Assembly: GCA_965602785.1 (NCBI GenBank) | Contig: CBFDAH010000001.1 | Location: 4,245-68,244, forward strand | Direction of reading: 5' to 3' | From: JBGSLA01 sp965602785 | GTDB lineage: Bacteria > Desulfobacterota > Desulfobaccia > Desulfobaccales > 0-14-0-80-60-11 | Length of the DNA: 64,000 nt | In this document: positions 50,248 through 58,711 of the stretch, in pieces | Layout: every line of letters begins with the position of its first letter | Position numbering within the stretch: position 1 is the stretch's first letter | The notes under the pieces: generated by a model | What the model saw: only the letters and a program-made list of their open reading frames with translations | What the model was told of the DNA's origin: nothing | Databases searched by the model: none | Translations under genes and position numbers: made by a program

Positions 50248-51930
50248 ATGAGACCGGCGGGCGGGGAATTTATCCAGGAAGAGGCGCTGCTTAGGGGGGC
50301 GCGGCCCCGAGTCAAAGCGGTGCTCTTCCCCTTTGACCTGGACTATGGGTTGGGACCGGAGTCCGGGACCTTTGACTACACAGGCTACGGGGGGGAACCG
50401 GGCCGCGTGGAGATGCAGGAGGGCTATTATACCTCCGGGTCCTGGACTTCCCCGGTAATGCAAACCTTCTCCCTCTGCCTGGACACCGTTATACCTTCCT
50501 GGGAGGATCTGGCCGGCTATCTCGAAGCCCAGGTGTATCTCAGGGGCGCCGCGGCGGCGGACCTGGTGGGGGAAGCGGCCTACACGCAGTTATCCCCGGG
50601 AAAAGAATTTCCCCTCTTTCCTTATTTTCAGGTACGGGTGGAATTCCACAGCACCTGCCGCAGTTGGACCGTGGACACACCGGAGGAGGCCGACGCCTTC
50701 ACCGCCTTCGCGGTGGACTGGCCGGGAGAGGCAGGGTACGACAGCTTCACCGGGGACGGCATGTTTCCTGCTTATATCAGCGGGCTCCGCTGCGAAGGCC
50801 GCCTGACCATTCCAGAAAGTGAAATCCTGGACCCAGGAGAGGTGCGGGTGGAACTGGCCCGGGACTTCGAGGGCCTAAGGAGCGGCAGCCATATCCTCCG
50901 GGTGGACAACCGGGCGGCCCAGTGGGTGCCGGGAGGGGAAGATTTTTACTTCCTGGGGCTCCCCTGGGAGGAGAAGCGTCTGGCGCTGTACCACGGTTTC
51001 GAACTCCCCAACGGGCAGGTGGAATGGCTCCCTCTCTACCAGGGAGTCCTCTCCTTAGTAGGAGGCATGGCGGACGGCTGGCAGGAACGCCATCGGGGAG
51101 AGGTTGAGACCCTGGACTGGATAACCCACCGCCTGAATCAGCGCCTGGGCGCCCCCACCCCAACCGGGGAACGCCAGCCCTTTATCCGGGGCTTCTACCG
51201 GGCCTCGGGAGAGCTGCTGGAGGTCATCCCGGCGGAGGTGACCCAGGCGGTGAAGACTGGGAGCGGCAGCGCCGTTCTGAAGGTCCTGGGGACCTATCGC
51301 GGCCAGGTGGACACTGACTTTGTGCTCGAAGCGGAGACCACCGGGGAAGTGGGGACGGCCACCTTCCGCTGGTCCACCAACGGGGGGCAAAGCTGGCAGA
51401 AAATAGGCCTTACCACCGCGGGGGCCGAGGACCCGGTGGAGCTCATGGAAGGCCTGGCGGTGTACTTTGAATCAGGGATCGGCACGGATCTAGTGACCGG
51501 AGATCGCTTCACCTTCACGGCCCAGGCAGCAGTGTACCGCTATCGAGTGTATGGCGGGCCTTTTCAGGCCATTACCGCCATTTACCTGAACGGCGAGGAG
51601 ACCTGGGAGGGCGTGGCAACGGACCCGGAGACCGGGGAGATCCTGGTCACCGGGGCGAGCGCCCAGGTGAGGGCCCGGGTGGTGAAGGACGCCACCACCC
51701 ACCCGGTGGACATCATGCGCGACCTTCTCACCGAGGTGGGTCTCGGCGAGGCCGTTCACTGGGATTCCTTTGATCTGGCTAAAAGCCTCACCCCGGAGTA
51801 TGCCGTGGGGGTCTGCTTCGAGAATGTACCGGCCAACCAGGCCCTCCGGGAGATCCTGCGGCGCACCCTGTACGACCTGTGGGTGGACTTCGGGGAAATC
51901 AAGATTAGGGCCTATCTGGGTGATGAATAA
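50248..51930 (+). CDS. Phage tail-tip/baseplate-like protein
   Basis: 560 aa from the ATG at 50248 after AAAGGA. The N-terminal part is beta-rich (GTFDYTGYGGEPGRVEMQEG). Near 325-415 is a module 'SGSAVLKVLGTYRGQ...TATFRWSTNGGQSWQK...YFESGIGTDLVTGD' that recurs in the large tail gene (52013-56140). The C-terminal third has DAVHWDSF-like 'GEAVHWDSFDLAKSLTPEYAVG', typical of baseplate hub or tip proteins. No enzyme motif is seen. It is intact. Confidence 0.6.
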   Translation: MRPAGGEFIQEEALLRGARPRVKAVLFPFDLDYGLGPESGTFDYTGYGGEPGRVEMQEGYYTSGSWTSPVMQTFSLCLDTVIPSWEDLAGYLEAQVYLRGAAAADLVGEAAYTQLSPGKEFPLFPYFQVRVEFHSTCRSWTVDTPEEADAFTAFAVDWPGEAGYDSFTGDGMFPAYISGLRCEGRLTIPESEILDPGEVRVELARDFEGLRSGSHILRVDNRAAQWVPGGEDFYFLGLPWEEKRLALYHGFELPNGQVEWLPLYQGVLSLVGGMADGWQERHRGEVETLDWITHRLNQRLGAPTPTGERQPFIRGFYRASGELLEVIPAEVTQAVKTGSGSAVLKVLGTYRGQVDTDFVLEAETTGEVGTATFRWSTNGGQSWQKIGLTTAGAEDPVELMEGLAVYFESGIGTDLVTGDRFTFTAQAAVYRYRVYGGPFQAITAIYLNGEETWEGVATDPETGEILVTGASAQVRARVVKDATTHPVDIMRDLLTEVGLGEAVHWDSFDLAKSLTPEYAVGVCFENVPANQALREILRRTLYDLWVDFGEIKIRAYLGDE

Positions 51931-52012
51931 AATCCGGAAAAGGTTTTGAGGGGAGGGCCGGGGGAGCGCGGTTCCCTCGGCCCCCTCCTCAGAAAAAAGG
52001 GAGTGAGACGGC

Positions 52013-55000
52013 ATGTCACGCATTCAATGGGCCCGGGCGTCCCAGTTTAACTGGGTCTTCGACAACCTGGGGGGTACCCCCCTCATGGCGGCGGTGGCCG
52101 GGAAGGCCGCAGGGGCCACGGCCCTGGTGCAGCCGGACGGCACGCTGCGCCTGGAGAGCCCTAATCCGGGAGGGGGCCGGGTGGCCTTCCTCCGGGGGGT
52201 CTGGCGCCAGGAGACGAGCTTTGCCTGGGACGGCTTTTGGGCCGACCCTGTGGACGGGGACCTGACCGATTACTAACTGGGGGGCTCCTTCAGCCACCAG
52301 GGGGAAGCCACCATTCTCACCCTGGGCACACCCCTGGCCGCGGGGACGCCGGTGCAGCTTTTCTATCTGTATGCCACCGGCGATACTGCCGCCAAATACG
52401 ACCCTCTCAATAACTATCCCTGTATCCGCCAGGCCTATCGCGGGCGGGAAGACTACACCTACGACTTTGCGGTGGACCGGATGCTGGACCTCATGGTCTA
52501 CCTGCACCTGGCCGGCAGGGAGCGGGGGGAGGACTTCAGCCCCGCCTGCCAGTTCCTCTGGGAGGCGGTGGCAACCCGGGAAGCAAGCCATACCTCTCCC
52601 CTGGTGTACGACACCTTCGAACGGCAACTCTGGGAGCGGGGGGCCTATCTCCTCTACCGGGCCGATACCCGGGAGGGCGATTGCTTCCAGGCTTTTACCA
52701 CCGAGTTGGCCCAGGGTGAGCCGGGGCGGGTCCTCCACGTGCGGGCGGACCTCCCGGCTCAAACGGACGGCGCCTGGTGGGGCTATGGCTTGAACTGGGC
52801 GCTCACCGAAGGCCCTTTTGCCGCCATTGACCGGGTGAGCCTGAAACTCCAGGGCAAGGGGTTGAGCCGGCGGCTCCACAATCTCACGAAATACGGCAGC
52901 GGCAGCGCCACTCTGATCTCTGCCGGGGACTATGCCCACCAGGAGCGCAGGTATTATGTGGTGGAGATGGAGACCGGTGGTGAGGTGGGGGAGGCCACCT
53001 TCCGCTGGTCCAAAGACGGCGGGGAGACCTGGGAGGCAACCGGGGTAATCACCGGGGACCGGGAGCACCCGGTGGACCTCTATGGAGATGTGTCGGTTTA
53101 CTGGGAAGGGGGGAGCGGGGCCGACTTTGCCATTGGGGATTACTGGACGTTCTGGGGCGGAGAGCCCGAGGAACACCCCCGCCGGCTGCTGGTCGTGCTG
53201 AACGATTCGATTCCCGGGGACCCGGACCCCGGCAGCTCGGACCACACCTTTGTCCACGCCATTCCGGACCGTTTTCCCGAACTCACCCCCTTCGAAATCC
53301 CCTTCAGCCAGTTCTGGCGACGGGACAACCTCATCGACGACGGGGACCGGTTGCGGGCCACCTGGGGCGCCTGGTACGCCGCCAGCCAGCAGGGAGAAAA
53401 TTCCATTTTTATCAGCGACCGGGAGGAGACCGAGGTCATCTCCGGGGACACCTTTTACACCCTGCGCCAGGTGACCTGGGACCTGACGCCCTATGTGACG
53501 ACCTTCGGCGCCTGGGTGGGTATCGACACCAACCGGTGCAATTCCTCCGGCCGCACTGACCTGAATTTCCTCATCAAACCGGTGGTCTCCGGGGCCAGCA
53601 CCCTGACCCTGAGGGTCAAGGTGAAGGACGCCCAGGGATGTTATTTCTACCAGGACCAGGAAGTCACGGTAAACGCCTGGCAGCGGCTGACGGTGAACCT
53701 GGGGGAGATGCAACTGGAATCGGGTTCCACCCCCTTAACCCACCCCCTCCAGATAGTGGACATTGGCATCCCCGCATCTCCCCCCACCAACGGCACCTTT
53801 TATCTCACCGACCTCAAATTTGACCAGCACCAGACCTTCGCGGGGGCGGAGCGTCTTCGGCTTCTGGAGTTCAAGCTGGAGCAGCAAGGCATCCCGGACC
53901 ACGAATGGTGGCTGGACGACGTGGGATTGAATCTGGAGGCGGAAGACCCCTATCCCCTGGTGCCCCGGCTGGCCATTTCTCTCGGACCCTACGGCCAGAA
54001 CCCCTGGCGGGGGCCCACCATGGTGCACTACGCGCAGCCCCTGGCCCCTTACCTGATGGGGGCCCTGAACCTGAGCCAGACTTACGTGAGCCTGCACCGG
54101 GACGCCCAGGAAGAATTTCACCGGCGCTACGGGGGAGTGAAGGGGCCCATCCTGCCGGTGCACACCCGGAACGATCTGGAAAATATCGCGCTCTGCGGCG
54201 AGGAGAATTTCGGTACATTCTGCTGGTGGCCGCAGTACCGGGATTACGGCAAGCTGGTGGGCGCCTGGCCCTTCAACGACTCCCCCACGGACGCCAGCGG
54301 CAAGGGTAACGACGCCTCCTGGGTGGGCACCCCCACGTACACCGCGGGGCTGTCCCAGCCGGGTAATACCTGCGCTGATTGTTCCGGCACGCGCCACCTC
54401 ACCGTGCCCGACGATGACACCCTGGACCTTATAGGCGACTTCACCTTCGAGGCCCTGGTGTATCCCACCAGCGACGGCGCCGGGGGCGGCATCCTGCACA
54501 AGGGGGCCACGGGCGCCTGGGGCGCATACGGCCTGGGGAGGACCGACGACAATAAATTTTCCCTCATCCTGAACGGCTCTGTCATTCTGACTTCCCCCAG
54601 CGCCTACCTCAAGGACAGCTGGTATCACGTGGCGGCCACGCGCCTCGGGAGCGACGTCAAACTTTTCGTCAACGGCTCCGAGGTGGCCAGTGTTACCTAT
54701 GGCGACGCCCTTGGAGCAAACAACGACCAGCTCTATTTGGGTCTATGGTTCAGTTCCTCTTACCTGTTTCCGGGCTACCTTGATTTTGTCCGCATCTACG
54801 CCCGGGGCATGGAGGCGGACGAGGTCGCCGGCAGATGGCAAATTGCCCAGGGGACCAAAAACGGCAGCGCCTATCCGGAGGCGGGCCATGGCCTGGGGCA
54901 ATACTGGGCCTTTATGCGCCTGTCCCAATACTATTTCCTCAGCAACGACCCTGGGGCCCAGGAAATCCTGGAAAACTGGCTGGCCTGGCTGGATACCTGC

Positions 55001-56140
55001 GGGGCGCCGGAGGGGAATGGCTGGAAAGTTCCCCTCGGTTTTTCGGAATACGGCTTCACCTATGGCTCCTATGACCCGGGAGCTGCCGCCTCCCTGGCCC
55101 TGGGCTGTTTGTATACCTATCTCAGAGGCGGGCAGCCCGCCGCGGCCACCTGGGCCCGGCGCTTGTTAGACGACTTGCGGCTCAACCGCCAGTGCCAGGA
55201 GTATGGCGGGGGCTACAAAAGCGATTACCATTACGCCTGGCTCAACGCCCTGGTGATGCAGGCCTTCGGGATGGCGGCGCATGGCCTCACCGGCCAGGCC
55301 CACCCCTTTCCCAGCCTGCCCGAGGACACCGCCCATTTCAACGCCCTGCTGGACTGGCTCTTCCAGCATGCCGGGGACGGAAAACCCAATCTCCTCAATG
55401 CCGACCTCATTCCCTTCACCTATCTCGAGGCCGAGGACGTCTGGGACTATGCGCCTCACTATGTCTTCATGAGCCAGATGGGGTCTCTGGAGGGCTTGGT
55501 CCTCATGGTGGGCGCGGCCCTGGCCCATGGCAAGGGTACGGGTGACTGGACCTGGTTCGAGCGCCTCTGGCGCTTCGTGCTCCAGGACAATCTGGTGTCC
55601 CTGGACGCCTCCCGCATCCGGAGCCTCAGCGCGGCCTATCATCTGGCGGGGGTGAAAAACCTGGTGCGAGTGTATTGGGCCGACTATGACCAGGATAACT
55701 CAAGATACCTGGAAGCCCGGAACGACGGGGCGGTGACCGCCTGGGGGGAGGCGGCGGTGGACGTGGACCTGCGCTATAACGGGCCGGTGGTTCTGGAGAA
55801 CCCGGCAGTGGCTCAGCTTCTGGCCGAGCGCCTGTTGAAGCGCCTCTCCTCCCCCTGGGAGGTGGTACGGCTCGACACCTGGCTCGAGGGGGCGCGCCTG
55901 GAGATCGGCGACACCCTGGCGGTGACCTCCCCCTTCCACGGGTTCACCAAGGAAGAATTTACACTTTTCGGCAAGACCCTGGACCTGAAACGGCAGCGGG
56001 TCACCCTGAATCTGGCCCGGCCCTTCGGTCTCACCTGGGCCTGGGCAGTGGACGCCCCGGGCAGCGACTATGACGCCTACGCCATTGACCAGGCCAGCAA
56101 ACTGGACGCCAACTGGAGTTATCGCGCCTACGCCGGTTAA
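52013..56140 (+). pseudogene. Large phage tail/fibre protein with LamG-like domain, ochre stop at codon 88
   Basis: From ATG at 52013 the frame reads 87 codons to GDLTDY, then TAA (52274-52276), then continues in frame as LGGSFSHQGEATILTLG to 56140; 1375 residues if read through. A GTG at 52352 could restart a 1262-aa product. Domains by virtual numbering: beta-rich start; the shared 'SGSATL...FRWSKDGGETWE...WEGGSGADFAIGD' module (about 293-383); LamG-like lectin fold (about 746-955, VGAWPFNDSPTDASGKGND); an alpha/alpha toroid-like part resembling glycosidases (about 960-1260); and a tail-type C-terminus. The role is host surface recognition or polysaccharide binding. Confidence 0.7.
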
Positions 56141-56276
56141 GGATGGCAAGGGCGGAGCCGTTATAAGGGCGGGTTTAACACCCGCTCTTTAAAAAACCAT
56201 GGGTCAGAGGTCTCTTGGGACCAGGCCCATACAGTGACATTTTGTCAAAGAGATTTTCGAAAAGCGAGGTGGCGCC

Positions 56277-57333
56277 ATGTCTTTAATTCACCTGCCCCAG
56301 GCCAAGTGGGCCAGCGGCACCGGCCGCCAGGTCATCCTGAAGGGCGACTTCGACAAAATCGAGCAGGCGGTGGTGGAAACCTTCGAGCTGGCCCAGGGCC
56401 CCTCCCTGGAATACGTGAGTGCTTCCCAGGTCCAGGTCAACGCCACGGTGGACTGCAAGGCCCGGGTGATGCTCACGGGGTTACCCTCGCCCCTGCACCG
56501 GGGGGTTTTTGTGGACGGAGGCCTGTCCGACGGACGCTACCGGGAGAACGCCACTCCCGCCACTCTGGATGTGGCCAGTCCCGGCAGCCTCTGGGGCACG
56601 GAGAAGGCCAGCCAGTGGTATGCCGTCTATGCGGTGGCGGGCGCCGGGGACACCACCTTCAGCCTGAAAGGCATGCCGGTGATGCGGGTGTCCTCTCAGG
56701 CTACTCAGGTTATCACCCTCAGGAACAACCCCGACACCCTGGACATCGGCTACGGTTTCACCACCAACGAACTGGTGGACGGCAAAGTCCTGGTCCTTAC
56801 CGGGGCCTCCCGGGGGCTCATGCGGGCCATTACCGCCAACAACAGCGATAACGCCACCGGGGGCACCATCACCTATGGGGGGAGCGCCCTCACCCTGGCC
56901 CAGGGAGACTGGTTGGTGGGGCTTCCCAAAACGAACTTCGGTTATTTGGGCATGATCCTGAATGACGCCAGCAGCGATCTGGCGCCGTTTTTCCAGGAGG
57001 GGAACGCTTACCGTTACCACACGCACCGGGACCTGGCCCAGGGGGCCATCAACGGCTTTACTGCCTATGACCTGGCCCTGACCGCGCCCCCCATGGCCCG
57101 GCGCCTCATGGGGTATGCCGCGGCCACGGACGGCTATGACCTCAAGCTGGCCGTCTCCTACGACGGCAGCAATGCGGCCTTGATTATCCATGCCCCCCCC
57201 CCCGGATATTGCCCTCCATGGGGTCAGGGGGGCCGTGCCCTTTGATTGCCTGGCGCCGTCCCACCAAAGCCTTTACCTGGACAACAACAACACCGCCAAC
57301 CAGGTGGTGCGGATCACCGGCTGGGAGGAGTAG
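56277..57333 (+). pseudogene. Phage tail protein frameshifted in a C11 run
   Basis: Starts ATG 56277 after GAGGTGG. The first 305 residues read well: LIHLPQAKWASGTGRQVILKG, 'DTLDIGYGFTTNELVDGK', 'YDLALTAPPMARRLMGYAA' to LIIHAPPP. At eleven C (57193-57203) frame 0 drifts to a poor tail and stops at 57245. With ten C the protein continues as DIALHGVRGAVPFDCLAP to NQVVRITGWEE and TAG at 57333. The break may be slippage mutation, phase variation or sequencing error. The gene follows the fibre gene, so a tail appendage is likely. Confidence 0.7.
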
Positions 57334-57345
57334 AAGGATAGGTTG

Positions 57346-57425
57346 GCACTGTTGGGGGGATGGGTCCAGGGACCACGAGCCCCTGCCCCTTTCCCCACAT
57401 ACAATTCCCCCAACGTTGGCTGGAG
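57346..57425. repeat. G/C-rich palindrome copy in the prophage
   Basis: 'ttggggggatgggtccaggg' and 'cccctgcccctttcccc' in inverted orientation, of the dispersed family, between two phage genes. Confidence 0.5.
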
Positions 57426-57493
57426 GCATCCAACCGGGAGCTGGAGCGCAGTTTTCATCTCATCATCACAAACAACTAAAACGGATTGCAGCC

Positions 57494-57754
57494 ATGACTA
57501 TATCACTCTTTCCCGCCGCCCTGATTCTCGTCTTCCTGGTGGGCCTCGTCGCCGGGGTTTACGGCGTGATGTTGTGGGGCAAGCTCTCCCGCATGGAAGG
57601 CAAGATGGACACCCTGAGGCAGAACTGCGATCAGCACCAGGAGGACAGCAACACTCGCTTTCTGCCCCGGCTGGAGCACGAAGTGGAGCACCAGGGTTTG
57701 TGGGAGGCTTTGCACCACCATGAACACGATTTTCAGGGTCGGGTGAGGCGGTAG
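57494..57754 (+). CDS. Small phage membrane protein (holin-like), paralogue of 45225-45488
   Basis: 86 aa: one transmembrane helix (about 5-28, FPAALILVFLVGLVAG), then MLWGKLSRMEGKMDTLRQNC and the ending GLWEALHHHEHDFQGRVRR. It aligns through most of its length with the 87-aa protein 12 kb upstream. It may be a second holin-like or anti-holin gene. Confidence 0.6.
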   Translation: MTISLFPAALILVFLVGLVAGVYGVMLWGKLSRMEGKMDTLRQNCDQHQEDSNTRFLPRLEHEVEHQGLWEALHHHEHDFQGRVRR

Positions 57755-57842
57755 AAATTAGCTGAACAGTCCTTGGGGAATGGGGTGAGGGCTCCAAGGC
57801 CCCTTGCCCCTCTCCCGACCCCCGCTCAGGGAGGTAAGACAG

Positions 57843-58019
57843 ATGTACCGGTGTCCTTTTTGTGCTTCGATTATTACCCTGCTCAACAGGTTCGAGTTTG
57901 CCTGTCCGGTGTACCGGCAGCTCGTGGGAGTAATGGCGGACGGCCCCTTGCCCCGGCTGGTCCGGGCGGCGCCTGATTCCCGCCGAGCCTGGGCCACACA
58001 GTATCTCAAGGCCAACTAA
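57843..58019 (+). CDS. Very small zinc-ribbon-like protein at the prophage end
   Basis: 58 aa from the ATG at 57843 after AGGGAGGTAAG. MYRCPFCASIITLLNRFEFACPVYRQL has CPFC and a further Cys, a partial zinc-ribbon pattern like that of small Mu Com-type proteins, but with only three cysteines. Strong ribosome site and terminator, so probably expressed. Function unknown. Confidence 0.55.
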   Translation: MYRCPFCASIITLLNRFEFACPVYRQLVGVMADGPLPRLVRAAPDSRRAWATQYLKAN

Positions 58020-58022
58020 AGA

Positions 58023-58077
58023 AAAGCCAGTCCGCAGGGGGGCTGCGGTCCCGGGCCTGTATCACCGGGCTGGCTTT
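58023..58077 (+). terminator. Terminator at the end of the phage late genes
   Basis: Outer arms aaagccag (58023-58030) and ctggcttt (58070-58077) enclose smaller hairpins (ccgcag/ctgcgg). It is followed by cttcctttgttccc. Closes the plus-strand phage run. Confidence 0.65.
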
Positions 58078-58152
58078 CTTCCTTTGTTCCCTTCCCTCCC
58101 TGACGGTTAAGGTCAATCTCTCTCCCCGGGGCTCAGGACGCAGCTCTTCCTA

Positions 58153-58287
58153 AGTACTTCGTTGCGAAAATCAGCGTAGGTAATTGCGAGCCTCCTTGAA
58201 GATCCGGAACGCATAAAGTCTCCCTTTAAAAAAGGGGGGAATAAAAACCGCTTTCAAAAAATCCGCTAACTTTCGCAATTAAGTACT
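58153..58287. mobile_element. MITE-like element with 24-bp imperfect terminal inverted repeats
   Basis: The left end agtacttcgttgcgaaaatc continues to agcg (58153-58176); the right end, reverse complemented (58287-58264), matches it at 20 of 24 positions. The 135-bp interior has no gene and includes a ccctttaaaaaaggggg hairpin. Size and ends fit a non-autonomous miniature transposable element; no full-length partner is in the window. Confidence 0.6.
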
Positions 58288-58346
58288 AGCCTCTCGCTCA
58301 CGAGCCAGGAAATCTCAGACGGTCCCATCCCACCTTTCCCCTTAAA

Positions 58347-58400
58347 TTGAGACTGTTGTGAAAGTATCTTGAGGGGCGGGCCGGGGGACCACTGGCCCCC
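58347..58400 (+). repeat. 54-bp direct repeat, copy upstream of hdrA
   Basis: Matches 63875-63928 at 51 of 54 positions. Starts ttgagactgttgtgaaagta and runs into the G/C-rich palindrome gggcgggccgggggaccact. Confidence 0.8.
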
Positions 58401-58711
58401 CGCCCTTGGGCACGGCAAGCCGTGCCCCTGCGACTCCCCTCCCAACCCCCTTTAGGCTTTGGGAAAATCGAGGCCCAAGGTCTCGCTTTTTTGAAAATAT
58501 GTAAGGGGTTGGGAGAAAGGCGGTTGAGAAAAACAGGGCTACGGGGGGCGCATATCTAGGTGCTTCCTCCCACAGGTCAAGGCTCCCAAAATCCAGAGAT
58601 TCGTGCTTGACTTGCTTGCCTTCTATTTTGTATTATGACTAGTGGGTTATTTCACAATACCTGAACATCAGACGTTATAGAAACCTAAAAACCATAAAGG
58701 GAAGGAAATAT

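Larger units (their letters stand above)
38452..58077 (+). mobile_element. Defective prophage or phage late-gene remnant (Mu-like head, siphovirus-like tail)
   Basis: Some 24 genes on one strand in virion order: HTH, small and large terminase, portal, protease, decoration, major head, two head/neck genes, tail tube, chaperones, short tape measure, tail tip and fibre, closing with a terminator at 58077. The packaging and head genes match Mu types (DUF1804, DUF935, gpI, gpT, gp36, gp37). No MuA/MuB, integrase, replication gene or clear endolysin is present. Three genes are interrupted. The right edge is set by the terminator; the left edge and any attachment site are uncertain. Confidence 0.8.
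58078..58711. other. Gene-free stretch between prophage and hdrA
   Basis: About 630 bp. It holds the MITE-like element (58153-58287), the first 54-bp direct repeat (58347-58400) and a G/C-rich palindrome running to about 58520 that includes gggcacggcaagccgtgccc. An AT-rich part at 58610-58700 should carry the hdrA promoter, with no confident boxes. Confidence 0.5.

Noticed and set aside
52016..53713. 565-aa open frame on the minus strand
   Set aside because: Antisense shadow of the large tail gene; composition is that of reversed GC-rich codons and it contradicts the uniform gene direction.
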